NCBI RefSeq assembly: GCF_000381905.1
Contig: NZ_KB907249.1
Coordinates: forward strand, 62,001 to 126,000
Reading direction: 5' to 3'
Length of the DNA stretch: 64,000 nucleotides
Source of the DNA: Paenibacillus fonticola DSM 21315
Lineage (GTDB): Bacteria; Bacillota; Bacilli; Paenibacillales; Paenibacillaceae
The stretch's first letter is position 1, and each line of letters begins with the position of its first letter. This document shows positions 41,535 through 49,709 of the stretch, piece after piece. A program made the translations under genes and the position numbers. Under the pieces are notes generated by a model. It saw nothing but the letters and a program-made list of their open reading frames with translations, had not been told where the DNA came from and did not search any database.

Positions 41535-41560
41535 AGTAAGGCTCCTTTCTAGTTAGTTAG

Positions 41561-41863
41561 TTAGCGTATCGGGCTGTGAACGGTCACTAATTTTGTTCCA
41601 TCCGGAAAGGTTGCTTCCACTTGAATATCATCAATCATTTCGGGAATTCCTTCCATGACATCGTCTCTGGTTAAAATGGTTGCCCCGTACTCCATCAGTT
41701 CAGCAACGGTTTTCCCATCTCTTGCTCCTTCTATGACTTCATAAGTGATTAGAGCGACAGCTTCGGGGTGATTTAATTTTAATCCTCTTTCTTTTCTGCG
41801 TTTGGCTAGATCGGCTGCGACCACGATCATCAGCTTGTCAACTTCTCGCGGCAATAAATGCAT
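41561..41863 (-). CDS. ureA: Urease gamma subunit UreA
   Basis: This is a 100-residue structural subunit and first gene of the operon. Family segments are [32 protein letters not shown] and [16 protein letters not shown] strong AGGAGG lies 8 bases before the ATG. The leader upstream has an inverted repeat that could hide this site. Confidence 0.97.
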   Translation of the reverse strand: MHLLPREVDKLMIVVAADLAKRRKERGLKLNHPEAVALITYEVIEGARDGKTVAELMEYGATILTRDDVMEGIPEMIDDIQVEATFPDGTKLVTVHSPIR

Positions 41864-41867
41864 AATA

Positions 41868-41966
41868 ACAACCTCCTAAAGATCATAAACAACAAGAACC
41901 ATCCATTCAGAGAGAAAGGAGGGTTCTTGATTAGAAATTATAAGATTCATTTAATATTATAATTTC
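41868..41966 (-). promoter_or_regulatory. ureA leader with anti-Shine-Dalgarno hairpin
   Basis: Reading the minus strand, GAAATTATAA and TTATAATTTC form a perfect 10-bp inverted repeat with a 13-base spacer (41934-41966) that includes a TATAAT. Downstream, CAAGAACC pairs with GGTTCTTG (41893-41900 with 41922-41929), and the loop side holds CCCTCCT, able to pair with the AGGAGG of ureA. Two exclusive structures are possible. The rest of 42000-42180 shows nothing. Confidence 0.4.
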
Positions 41967-42184
41967 TCCTAAGTCTGATAATTTAATCTTTCCCCTGAAG
42001 TCAGAAATTTATGCCCCTAGCTAGACTACTGTATCATAAATAAACCCCGATATGAAGCCTATCCGCAAATGAAACACGCATGTGCAGAAGTGATAGACGG
42101 GTGTGGAGAGCGACTCGCCTTGTGGGAGAAGGGAAGTCGTGAAAGAAGAACCTAACGAAATCGAGGATTTTAGACTGGGGTTAA

Positions 42185-42217
42185 CAGCCCGATTGATAAG
42201 AAGCATCCATCGGGCTG
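42185..42217. terminator. Hairpin after ytxJ
   Basis: CAGCCCGAT (42185-42193) pairs perfectly with ATCGGGCTG (42209-42217). It lies 24 bases past the ytxJ stop on the minus strand. The T-run is weak. Confidence 0.5.
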
Positions 42218-42240
42218 CTATTCATTTGCTAATCCTCAAA

Positions 42241-42579
42241 TTAGTCCAATACTGCTGTCATATGCGCCTTTGTAACCGACCAGTGGGAGGCCGTCCAGTA
42301 TTTGGCTTTATCCTTAATGTAAATAATTTGCGGCGATTCGTGTTTGACATTCAAATCCTCGGCAATTTGGTTTGATACCGGCCGGGATTCGATAACTTTC
42401 ACCAGCGTGTAATCCAAATCTTGATTAGGTGCATCCTGCAAATATTGTTCATACTCCTGAAGCGCGTTGGAGCTTACAGGACATGTCGTACTATGTTTTA
42501 AAATAACCTGTCCGCGCTCTGTGGATTTAGCCAACATTTCATTCCACTCTTCAGGTGTCGTAATTTCTCTCCAGTTCAT
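42241..42579 (-). CDS. ytxJ: Bacillithiol system redox-active protein YtxJ
   Basis: This is a 112-residue thioredoxin-fold protein with a single cysteine in HSTTCPVSSNALQEY, the monothiol TCPVS signature of YtxJ (BrxC-type bacilliredoxin). It is expected to remove bacillithiol from protein mixed disulfides in the cytoplasm. Its presence implies that the host makes bacillithiol, which matters for the candidate maleylpyruvate isomerase at 51682. A weak site precedes the ATG. It is a stand-alone gene. Confidence 0.85.
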   Translation of the reverse strand: MNWREITTPEEWNEMLAKSTERGQVILKHSTTCPVSSNALQEYEQYLQDAPNQDLDYTLVKVIESRPVSNQIAEDLNVKHESPQIIYIKDKAKYWTASHWSVTKAHMTAVLD

Positions 42580-42750
42580 ACAAGCACACTCTCCTCGCTA
42601 GTTGTATATTAAAACAATGTGAATTCATCGATTGATTGAATTTTAACATGATCCCGTCTGTAGTCAAGTTGATGCAAAACGAAACGATCTCCCTCCGCAT
42701 CACGTATAACATGAAGTATACTGTCCTGCATATGAAAGGGGGTGATAACG

Positions 42751-43119
42751 ATGAGTGTAATTCATATGCTGGCTGGCATACCGGGCAGTGGAAAGAGCCA
42801 TTATGCCAAAGAGCTGTGCAGGCGGGAAAAAGCCGATCTTGTGGCGACGGACACCATCCGCGACAGATTGTTCGGCAGCGAGTCAAAGCAGAAAAATACG
42901 TATTTGGTTTTTGATGAGGCTTTTGCGGAGATTGAGCAGGCTTTGAGATTAGGGCGGAATGTGGTCTTTAACGCAACGAATGTCAGCAGGGATCGAAGAC
43001 ATAAGTTTTTGAAACGGTTCAAAGACATTCCAGTCGAATGCCATGTGTTCAATAATGGGACGCTGCTCTACTTATCAGCATGGCTGAAAATTAGCACAAT
43101 ACATAGGAGGCACAAATGA
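42751..43119 (+). CDS. P-loop nucleotide kinase-like protein, C-terminally truncated
   Basis: This is a 122-residue protein beginning with Walker A (HMLAGIPGSGKSHYAK) and containing LVATDTIRDRLFG and VVFNATNVSRDRRHKF, typical of the AAA/T4 polynucleotide-kinase-like family. The family normally continues 30-50 residues with an arginine-rich lid (R-x-x-x-R). Here the protein departs after VECHVFN and ends in codons that include the ribosome binding site of the next gene, so the lid is lost by deletion. GGGGGTG precedes the ATG. It is probably inactive. Confidence 0.6.
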   Translation: MSVIHMLAGIPGSGKSHYAKELCRREKADLVATDTIRDRLFGSESKQKNTYLVFDEAFAEIEQALRLGRNVVFNATNVSRDRRHKFLKRFKDIPVECHVFNNGTLLYLSAWLKISTIHRRHK

Positions 43120-44180
43120 TGAGCGAGGAAGCCAACACATCCGGCTGGGATGCGATTGACCAGAAATTGTCCAAAATATACGGGGAGCAGGAGCCAAAGC
43201 ATTACGGAACTCTTATATCCTATGCGCTTGGAGGCCAGGATCCGCTGGATGGCATCAGCGCATACAAGAGCGAGACGCCGGTTCCGCACTGGCATTTTGT
43301 AACCTATGGATTCTCAGAATTGTATGAGAAGGAATCGGAAAATGAGGAGCATAGCGGATTCGGGTTTGAATTGACATTTCGGCTGACGCGGGAAGAAGAC
43401 GAGGAGGAGCCGCCGGCCTGGGCGCTGAGTTTGCTGCAAAATATGGGAAGGTATGTTTTTAATAGCGGGAATGTGTTCAGAGCCCGTGATTACTTGGATG
43501 CGAATGGGCCAATTTGCCTGGACGCGGACACGCTTTTGACGGCTCTGGCTTTCACGTTGGATCCCGAGCTTTCGCCGATCCGCACTCCCAATGGACAGGT
43601 GGAATTTATACAAATGGTAGGCATCACGAGAGATGAGCTCGAGGCGATGCAGACCTGGAATACGTTAGGATTGCTCAATGCTGGTGTGGAGTATATTCCG
43701 GGTTATGTTACCGATTTATCTCGGGGTTGTCTGTTGCAGATACCAGCGATGGTAGAGGCGGTAGAACAAGGGATGGAGCAAGAGGGCTCCAATACCGGTT
43801 TTTTATATGTCGATCAGCTAGCCTGGGAGCCGGGCAAAAAAGGGTGGTTTAGCAAACGTCCGGATACCTTGAAATTAGGCGCGAAGCAAGCAGAAATTGT
43901 CGGGAAGATACTGCGCGGACGGATCCTAAAAGGCAAAAGTCTTGTCCTCGCTGGTCAAGAGATCCGCATTGTGTTCGAGCCTGGAGAACAGCCCGGGTGC
44001 AGCGTCGAGGATAACGAAATCAGCATCGCCTTAAATGAGGCCGCGGTCTCCGAGCTTAGCCAAAACCTGGTGCCGAAGGTATGTACGTTTGAGCTCTCTT
44101 CTTTTCCGGGGCTTGCTATCCGGGTAATGAAAACCTACATTAAAGATCAAGAAGGAAATGTCGTCAAAACGATCGGATGA
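43116..44180 (+). CDS. Suppressor of fused (SUFU) domain protein
   Basis: This 354-residue soluble protein has the bacterial SUFU domain: PVPHWHFVTYGFSELYEKE (about residues 50-68), FGFELTFRLTREEDEE and WALSLLQNMGRYVF. Bacterial SUFU proteins are often immunity factors of polymorphic toxin systems, but no toxin gene is adjacent, so the role is open. AGGAGG precedes the ATG. It overlaps the truncated kinase by four bases, the result of the deletion there. The C-terminal 130 residues are not assigned. Confidence 0.8.
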   Translation: MMSEEANTSGWDAIDQKLSKIYGEQEPKHYGTLISYALGGQDPLDGISAYKSETPVPHWHFVTYGFSELYEKESENEEHSGFGFELTFRLTREEDEEEPPAWALSLLQNMGRYVFNSGNVFRARDYLDANGPICLDADTLLTALAFTLDPELSPIRTPNGQVEFIQMVGITRDELEAMQTWNTLGLLNAGVEYIPGYVTDLSRGCLLQIPAMVEAVEQGMEQEGSNTGFLYVDQLAWEPGKKGWFSKRPDTLKLGAKQAEIVGKILRGRILKGKSLVLAGQEIRIVFEPGEQPGCSVEDNEISIALNEAAVSELSQNLVPKVCTFELSSFPGLAIRVMKTYIKDQEGNVVKTIG

Positions 44181-44256
44181 TCACCCATCTATAAATAACC
44201 AAATATTAGATATTCGGATTTGTAATATGAATTAGACTAAGAAAGGATATACGATC

Positions 44257-44790
44257 ATGACTAAAAGCAATACAGCATTAATAGATAATATCAAATTTCA
44301 ATTTAGTATTTCTAAACAACTTCTCGAATACCATCTTTCAACATTAAGTCAGGATGAATATATGTGGCGTTCTCCTAATAGCGGACTGTATATTCAAGAA
44401 GTAGATGGAATTTGGTATGCTGACTTACCTGAATCCGAAGCATATGATATTGGGACACCAAGTGTTGCTTGGATATTATGGCATATAACATTCTGGTGGG
44501 AAATGGTATTTAATCACTCTTTTGGTGATGGCACTCTAGCGAAAGAGGATATAAAGGTTCATAATAATGTAGAATCAGTCAAGTCAAATATCAACTCTCT
44601 GATCGAAAGATGGGAAAAGACATTATCAAACGTAACAGAAGAAGATTTAAACGGTAAACATTACAGCAAGTTCCCGTTTAATAATGAGGTGGAGTTTCAT
44701 AAACTAGCCTCTTGGTTAAATCTTGAATTAATGAAAAATGCTTCTGAAATTGGTTATGTCAGATTTGAATATGCATCATCTACTAGATAG
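44257..44790 (+). CDS. DinB family protein
   Basis: This 177-residue four-helix DinB-fold protein has FSISKQLLEYHLSTL (helix 1), SVAWILWHITFWWEMVFNH (first metal-site histidine in LWH) and FHKLASWLNLELMKNAS near the end. DinB proteins bind a metal and act as thiol-dependent transferases or have unknown roles. The second half of the histidine triad is not conserved here (no H-x-x-x-H), so catalysis is doubtful. AAGAAAGG precedes the ATG. AT-rich, at the start of accessory block B. Confidence 0.7.
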   Translation: MTKSNTALIDNIKFQFSISKQLLEYHLSTLSQDEYMWRSPNSGLYIQEVDGIWYADLPESEAYDIGTPSVAWILWHITFWWEMVFNHSFGDGTLAKEDIKVHNNVESVKSNINSLIERWEKTLSNVTEEDLNGKHYSKFPFNNEVEFHKLASWLNLELMKNASEIGYVRFEYASSTR

Positions 44791-44880
44791 AAAAGTGCGA
44801 TATCCTATATGCATTGCACAGATTTTCCGATTACCCAATACATATTAGCTGCGCGCGCGAGCTATTTTTCAAAAGAATTG

Positions 44881-44908
44881 GAGACTACACTTCGGTGGGG
44901 TCTTTTTA
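44881..44908 (+). terminator. Weak rho-independent terminator
   Basis: AGAC-TA-CAC pairs with GTG-GG-GTCT around TTCG, followed by TTTTT. It lies 90 bases after the DinB gene. Confidence 0.5.
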
Positions 44909-44964
44909 ACGTTTCCTACATTTTACAAATGGACTATAATTTTAGGTAAAGGAAGTATAGATTA

Positions 44965-45414
44965 ATGAAAGGACGGCTGACAAAAATGATTGTAAGGGAA
45001 TACACAAATGGTGATCTTAATGCATTAACTGAATTAATGGGTGAGTTAGGTTATCCAACAAAACCGGAAGTCCTATCAACTAGAATAGAAAGAATTGAAT
45101 CAAATCCAATGTATCAGACCTTTGTAGCAGAAGAACAAGGGGATTTAGTTGGAATGATAGGTATTAGACAGCTTTTTTCTTATGAAGTAGATGAAGTAGC
45201 AACACAAATATCCGCTTTAGTAACGAAAAGAGAATTTCAAAGAAAAGGTATAGGGAAGGCCTTAGTTCAATATGTAGAGGAATGGTCAAAAAAAAATGGT
45301 TCAGAGATCATCGTATTGACAAGTGGCATCAAAGAGGAAAGAAAAAAGGCGCATGAGTTTTATAAATCATTAGGTTTTGAAATAAATGGTTATCGATTTG
45401 TAAAGAAGATATAG
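44965..45414 (+). CDS. GNAT family N-acetyltransferase
   Basis: This 149-residue GNAT enzyme has REYTNGDLNALTELM at the N-terminus, the acetyl-CoA site VTKREFQRKGIGKALVQY and KAHEFYKSLGFEINGYRF at the C-terminus. Substrate unknown. Two starts are possible: ATG 44965 behind AAGGAAG, and ATG 44986 behind AAAGGACG; the conserved part begins at the latter. AT-rich. An attC-like palindrome follows the stop. Confidence 0.82.
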   Translation: MKGRLTKMIVREYTNGDLNALTELMGELGYPTKPEVLSTRIERIESNPMYQTFVAEEQGDLVGMIGIRQLFSYEVDEVATQISALVTKREFQRKGIGKALVQYVEEWSKKNGSEIIVLTSGIKEERKKAHEFYKSLGFEINGYRFVKKI

Positions 45415-45426
45415 ATCTGATTGAAA

Positions 45427-45522
45427 GTCTCTCGATGAGGACAGTAGTGAATTTTTTTATGGACTTGGACTAGGCAATGTTTCTAGAAATAGTTTTAGGC
45501 GCGAATACGAGAGACGTTATTT
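45427..45522 (+). repeat. attC-like imperfect palindrome B1
   Basis: GTCTCTCG (45427-45434) pairs perfectly with CGAGAGAC (45508-45515), which directly precedes the right core GTTATTT (45516-45522). The right arm GAATACGAGAGAC aligns with GAATACAAGAAC of A3. No left AAC core is seen. The arms differ in sequence from other copies but pair with each other. Confidence 0.5.
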
Positions 45523-45569
45523 ATGTGAAATTACTGAAGGAAATAAATGAATAGAAGAGGTGAATCAAA

Positions 45570-45992
45570 ATGATGATTAACCTAAAAGAATATAAAGATC
45601 AAAAGGAAATATTGAATTTATTAGCTGAATGTATGTATTCAGATGAAAAACGCATAATTCAGGAATATGAACAATATAAAAATGATAAGACAACAATTTT
45701 ATTGGGAAGCATTGAAAATCAAGAGCTGGTAGGGCTTATCGGGATTTTTAATACAAGAAATGAAGAAGTTGAAATAAAACATATAGCCATAAAATCCGGT
45801 CATCGCAGGCGAGGATTAGGAAAAAAATTAATACGGGAATATATAAGAGAGAACCAAATAAGAAGAGTTGAAGCGGAAACAGATAAGGATGCGGTAGATT
45901 TTTATAGAAGGCTCGGTTTTAATATAACAAGTTTAGGACAGAAGTATCCTGGAGTAGAACGATTTCAATGTAGTTTAATAATAAAAAGATAA
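45570..45992 (+). CDS. GNAT family N-acetyltransferase
   Basis: This 140-residue GNAT enzyme has the coenzyme-A motif IKSGHRRRGLGKKLIREYI, preceded by ELVGLIGIFNTRNEEVEIK, and DAVDFYRRLGFNITSLGQK near the end. Substrate unknown. AAGAGGTGAATC precedes the ATG, which lies 48 bases after the right core of the palindrome in front, so the gene looks like a cassette. AT-rich. Confidence 0.82.
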   Translation: MMINLKEYKDQKEILNLLAECMYSDEKRIIQEYEQYKNDKTTILLGSIENQELVGLIGIFNTRNEEVEIKHIAIKSGHRRRGLGKKLIREYIRENQIRRVEAETDKDAVDFYRRLGFNITSLGQKYPGVERFQCSLIIKR

Positions 45993-46045
45993 AAAACTTC
46001 ACTCAATTTTGGGCATAATGTCTGTCGATTATGTTATCTGTTTGC

Positions 46046-46552
46046 CTAGATTATGATAATTGCGAAAACAATTACGAAGAACATGGCGATAGGCTTTGAC
46101 ATGACAAATGATTTTTCTTTTAAATAATCGGGACTTACTGCCCCAAGAAGCATAACGAACACTAAAAAAACAATGCCACTGCAAATAACCAACATCAATT
46201 TGATTGTGATGGCTACGTAGTCGGCAGACATCATCACCATAAGCATCGTTCCCATCATACCGCCCATGATACCTGATAACAATCCATCGATTACAGCCAT
46301 CAAACTAATAGGAATGCCGGCCATTACTCCAACTGCCCCGCCAATCAACATTCCGATCATAGTAGAATGAAAAAATTGATCCGGAAGCCATACAGCGACT
46401 AAACTGCCCATTGCCAAACCAATAGTCATTCCTAATGCCATCGCCGCCATCATGCCAATCATGGAGGTCAATTGTTTGCGAAAAATAACGATAAACCTAG
46501 TTATCCAAAAGGAGAGCAAACCGTAAAACAGAGACATTAAAACAATGTGCAT
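46046..46552 (-). CDS. Small polytopic membrane protein, methionine- and glycine-rich
   Basis: I do not recognise this 168-residue protein. It has about five hydrophobic helices with small-residue zippers (MIGMMAAMALGMTIGLAMG, GMLIGGAVGVMAG, GLLSGIMGGMMGTMLMVMM). The methionine and glycine load is striking and might bind copper or pack helices. It is the only intact minus-strand gene in block B. No good ribosome binding site is evident. Function unknown. Confidence 0.55.
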   Translation of the reverse strand: MHIVLMSLFYGLLSFWITRFIVIFRKQLTSMIGMMAAMALGMTIGLAMGSLVAVWLPDQFFHSTMIGMLIGGAVGVMAGIPISLMAVIDGLLSGIMGGMMGTMLMVMMSADYVAITIKLMLVICSGIVFLVFVMLLGAVSPDYLKEKSFVMSKPIAMFFVIVFAIIII

Positions 46553-46681
46553 ATACTATACCCCCATACCCTATTTACTTATACAATATGTCATGTCCTA
46601 TTTGTTTATGTATACACCTGTACAATCAATAATTGCTAATGCACATCGAGAGCTAGGTTTGCATCCGGATTTGCGAAGCAC

Positions 46682-46723
46682 AAACTGCCTCAGGCTCGAT
46701 TTAAAATAAAACTAAGGCAGTTT
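46682..46723. terminator. Terminator-like hairpin
   Basis: AAACTGCCT (46682-46690) pairs perfectly with AGGCAGTTT (46715-46723) over a 24-base AT-rich loop, followed by AAAAT. It lies between the membrane protein gene and the oxidoreductase relic. Confidence 0.45.
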
Positions 46724-46806
46724 AAAATGAATATTCAGTTCGCCTGGCTTAAAACAGGGGAGTTCATCATCCAATATTATAGAACAATAGGGTAAGTAGC
46801 CGTCCT

Positions 46807-47146
46807 TCACATACTGAGCGAATGGAAGATGTGCGGTTCCACCAACGAAACGAGGCATCCACCCGGCTTCAATACTGACCATGAACGATCTTGCGTACTT
46901 CCCCCAACCGTATCAATTACCAGATCGATATCCTTTACGACTTCTTCCAATGAATTAGTTGTATAATCGATTACTTGATCAGCTCCCAATGATTTTACAT
47001 AATCGAGATTAGCGCTCGAAGCGGTGCCAATCACTTTGGCTCCCCTTCCATTTAGCAAGTTGAACAGCGAATTGTCCTACCCCACCGGCCGCAGCATGAA
47101 TCAGAACGGTCTGCCCCGATTCCAAGTTTCCTTCTGTGAACAAAGC
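46807..47146 (-). pseudogene. Zinc-type alcohol dehydrogenase/quinone oxidoreductase remnant
   Basis: The minus strand reads LESGQTVLIHAAAGGVGQF, then AVQLAKW in one frame (47050-47146), then shifts to AKVIGTASSANLDYVKSLG and ADQVIDYTTNSLEEVV in another, ending LKPGGCLVSLVEP. This is the nucleotide-binding middle of a medium-chain quinone oxidoreductase, with the frameshift near 47050 and both ends of the gene missing. It is a relic. Confidence 0.75.
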
Positions 47147-47579
47147 TTTTCATGCTGTTATGGAAACGGACGAAGAGAGAGAACTCTACTTGCAGGCTGA
47201 GAAAAATGGTTTTGATGAAGAATCGTGGAGCATCGCTAGGTTGAATTGGTTTATGGGAGGATCAGAATGGGATACGATCACCGCGTTTTGCCATGGTAAA
47301 CCCGTCAGTAGTTGCATGACATGGGGCATTTCTTCAGAAAGAAGTACTACCGAACAAATTTTTACTCATCCTGATTGGAGAAGACAGGGAATTGCGAAAG
47401 GAACTATTATTGAAACCTTGAAATTTCTAAGAGATAAGAAACAAAAGAGTGAAGCAACATTAGGTGTCATAGGAAGCAGTCACGGTGCAATACGTCTCTA
47501 TAAATCATTAGGATATGAGTTAATTGATATTCATATGCTTATGGTTATTCTGTTACAATTGACGAGAAATTGCCAGTAA
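47136..47579 (+). pseudogene. Truncated GNAT acetyltransferase
   Basis: The frame gives 147 residues with EWDTITAFCHGKPVSSCMTWG, the acetyl-CoA motif FTHPDWRRQGIAKGTIIETL and HGAIRLYKSLGYELIDIHML. Relatives I know of with this pattern are longer at the N-terminus. Here the frame begins (GTG 47136) inside the oxidoreductase relic on the other strand with no ribosome binding site, and the last ten codons no longer fit. It is likely an N-terminally truncated fragment, though the catalytic fold may be nearly whole. Confidence 0.55.
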
Positions 47580-47836
47580 TTCAAATTGATTTTAATAGCT
47601 ATGTTGGTTATTCGGTGATAAACGAATCGTTCGCCGTTTGGGATGATTACGAAGAGTTTGAGGGAAAAGCAATTAGAATTTATAGCAAGTCGAGGTACTT
47701 AGATTTTATTGGTGCTTGGACAATAGCTTCGGAAGAGTATCCAGGACCTTTTAAACATTATGGTGTATCTTGTCTAAATCATATCGTTAACATTGTCTCA
47801 ACGGAGGAACCAGCAGTTATAGAAGTAAGTAGATGA
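47570..47836 (+). CDS. Small protein of unknown function, possibly truncated
   Basis: I do not recognise this 88-residue frame (TTG start). The protein-like reading extends upstream in frame (YGYSVTIDEKLPVIQIDF), overlapping the end of the GNAT fragment, so the true N-terminus is lost at the junction. The rest is a compact soluble protein with YVGYSVINESFAVWDDYEE and FKHYGVSCLNHIVNIVS. There is no ribosome binding site. It is probably the 3' remnant of a cassette-like gene. Confidence 0.4.
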   Translation: MPVIQIDFNSYVGYSVINESFAVWDDYEEFEGKAIRIYSKSRYLDFIGAWTIASEEYPGPFKHYGVSCLNHIVNIVSTEEPAVIEVSR

Positions 47837-47873
47837 ATATTCGGACAGCATACAATAAAATGGAGGCTTATTC

Positions 47874-48326
47874 ATGGATGTAGATAAATTATTCAGCGAA
47901 TCTCCTGAATTTTTTACAGATCGGATACACCTAAGGCATTTTATCTTGAAAGACTTTTCTGATTACTATGAACTTGCTTCTGACCCGGATGTAACAGCAT
48001 ACACGATGTGGAATACTCATTGGAAGAACAGGATTTATTAGTTTTGATGTAAATCATATCGAACTGAGATTGGTTTTGTAATCTCTAAAAAATATTGGGG
48101 TCAAGGGATTGTAGTAGAAGCTACTCGAGAAATCCTTTGCTACGGATTCGATTCGATTGGGCTAAACCGAGTTGAGGGTAGATGTAATCATGATAACATA
48201 GGATCAAGTCGTGTTATGGAGAAGTTAGGGATGAAATTTGAAGGATTACTACGAAAACAATTGAAGATTAAGGGGAATTATACGGATCAGAAATTATATT
48301 CATTAGTTAAAGACGATTTGAAATAG
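47874..48326 (+). pseudogene. GNAT (RimJ/RimL type) acetyltransferase, internally deleted
   Basis: TGGAGG and an ATG start a normal-looking protein (DRIHLRHFILKDFSDYYEL, then DPDVTAYTMWNTHWKN) that stops at about 48040. A different frame then continues EIGFVISKKYWGQGIVVEA, GLNRVEGRCNHDNIGSSRV and MEKLGMKFEGLLRK to 48326. This is one RimJ/RimL acetyltransferase from which about 30 codons and the frame have been lost. Confidence 0.8.
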
Positions 48327-48365
48327 TTCAAAGAAGGCAGGAAGGGTTAACGGACACCCCAGTGA

Positions 48366-48427
48366 ACCTAACCGCTGGAATTTCGAGTCTTAAGGTTCTC
48401 GGATTCGGGAATACATAAACGTTAATA
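48366..48427 (+). repeat. attC-like imperfect palindrome B2
   Basis: Left core ACCTAAC (48366-48372) matches RYYYAAC exactly. GAATTTCGAG (48378-48387) pairs with CTCGGATTC (48398-48406, one bulge). GGGAATACATAAAC leads into the right core GTTAATA (48421-48427). At 62 bases it is in the size range of classical attC sites. The next gene starts 43 bases later. Confidence 0.55.
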
Positions 48428-48469
48428 AGCGCAATTTAAAAAACATAAACTGAAAAGAGGTAAGTTCAA

Positions 48470-48877
48470 TTGGAATATTCAAATCGAGAAGTGTGTTTAT
48501 ATGGTTTGGAGCAACTTGCACTTATAATTAAATCAGCTTCTAAAGTAATCTATTATAATCAAGCGGGTGGTTACTCCTGTATGCAGCCATCTGTAGAAGG
48601 AATATTAATTATATTGGATGATGACACAAAAACGATTATACAAGGTTTGACTAAGTACACATATAATAAAACCAAATTATCGCATGAAGATGCTGATTTA
48701 GTGGATGAACTTTTAAGGCTTAATAGAACCGGCTTTTTATCAATGGATAGAAGTAAACTTGAGACGTCGATGGAAGCTTGGTTGAATGTAACAATTGATT
48801 ATTCTAAAGTTTGTAATGGCTGTTTCAGTGGTTTTACAGAAACTGAGGGAGTAATAACATGGAATAATAGTGATTAG
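48470..48877 (+). CDS. DUF6210-like protein
   Basis: This 135-residue soluble protein has a TTG start 8 bases after AAGAGGTAAG. Segments are KVIYYNQAGGYSCMQPSVEG, TIIQGLTKYTYNKTKL and a C-terminal VCNGCFSGFTETEGVITW. The NQAGGY-x-CxQP pattern fits the DUF6210 family as I remember it, function unknown. It stands alone between two palindromes and is AT-rich, again cassette-like. Confidence 0.6.
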   Translation: MEYSNREVCLYGLEQLALIIKSASKVIYYNQAGGYSCMQPSVEGILIILDDDTKTIIQGLTKYTYNKTKLSHEDADLVDELLRLNRTGFLSMDRSKLETSMEAWLNVTIDYSKVCNGCFSGFTETEGVITWNNSD

Positions 48878-49001
48878 ATGATGCTGTGAAACTCTTGTGG
48901 TAGTTAAGGCTTTTGCAAAGTCAAGAGTACTCCGAAATCCGTTTAGGATGCCCTTTGGTTATAAGATGTATAATTATGGAGGAAATCCCAGACAAAAAAA
49001 C

Positions 49002-49064
49002 GACCCAGTCTAAGATAAAAATTTATCTAAAGCTGGGTCTTTTGTGAATGCCAAAACGTTATAT
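49002..49064 (+). repeat. attC-like right arm B3 with embedded hairpin
   Basis: A hairpin (GACCCAG 49002-49008 with CTGGGTC 49033-49039; AGATAAA with TTTATCT inside) is followed by TTTTGTGAATGCCAAAAC and core GTTATAT (49058-49064). This is the same order as in A3: hairpin, T-run, GTGAATRC, ACGTTA. A clear left arm was not found, but ACTCTTG (48891) / CAAGAGT (48922) pair upstream. Confidence 0.5.
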
Positions 49065-49189
49065 GAAATCAGCGTAACACAATATCAAAATATAATTAAA
49101 CCCAGCCTAATTACAACAAATTTTGCATGTTCAAGGCCTCCATTGAATATATATTAAAGATTTTTTCTTGTAAAAGGAGGTTTATTTAT

Positions 49190-49594
49190 ATGAATAACTT
49201 TAATTCTGTTTGCGAGCAATTTGCTCATATTCTGAAAGGAAAAAGCACCATAAACCAAGATGCTTGTTCTGTATCATTGCATCGCAATTTCAAGGTAACT
49301 GTTCAAGGGCGCATGAGTAGGTCTGTTGCGCCAGCAGAAGTCATGTTTGAAACACTGGATCAAAGCGGTAACGCGCTATGCTTGGCTGAAATTGCAATTT
49401 TAGAAGAAGAAATTCCTCGCTTTATGTACTCGATAATCCAACAAGGATTGATTGTTAGTGCCTTGCATAATCACTGGTTATATACGAGACCTTTAATCAT
49501 GTATATTCACATCCAATCTGTTGAGCCTCCGTTAAATTTTGCAAAGAAAATGGCATTTTCATTTTCAGCCTTAAGCAGTTATCCAGTTGAATGA
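49190..49594 (+). CDS. DUF1259 family protein
   Basis: This 134-residue protein has a strong AAAGGAGG site before the chosen ATG; a longer frame from 49127 lacks one. Segments are CEQFAHILKGKSTINQDA, CSVSLHRNFKVTVQGRMSR and GLIVSALHNHWLYTRPLIMY, the core of the DUF1259 (LppY/LpqO-like) family, function unknown. The HNHW motif is well conserved and may bind metal. AT-rich, last gene of block B before the relics. Confidence 0.75.
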   Translation: MNNFNSVCEQFAHILKGKSTINQDACSVSLHRNFKVTVQGRMSRSVAPAEVMFETLDQSGNALCLAEIAILEEEIPRFMYSIIQQGLIVSALHNHWLYTRPLIMYIHIQSVEPPLNFAKKMAFSFSALSSYPVE

Positions 49595-49668
49595 TGTAAC
49601 GCGAGATGAATCAGACGACACACGTGCCGGGCTAAGATAGTAGCTATCTTAATGAAGATTCTCATAGT

Positions 49669-49709
49669 AAAGGATGAACTTGTGTACTACCACACGTTCG
49701 TCCTTTTTA
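49669..49709 (+). terminator. Rho-independent terminator
   Basis: AAAGGATGAAC-TTGTGT pairs with ACACG-TTCGTCCTTT around ACTACC, followed by TTTATT. A short AAGATAG/CTATCTT hairpin precedes it. Confidence 0.75.

Noticed and set aside
42103-42375. 90-codon plus-strand frame antisense to ytxJ
   Set aside because: Runs through the ytxJ terminator hairpin and has no homology signal.
44257-44790. DinB protein at 44257 as a second maleylpyruvate isomerase
   Set aside because: It lacks the second half of the histidine triad and is not near gentisate genes.
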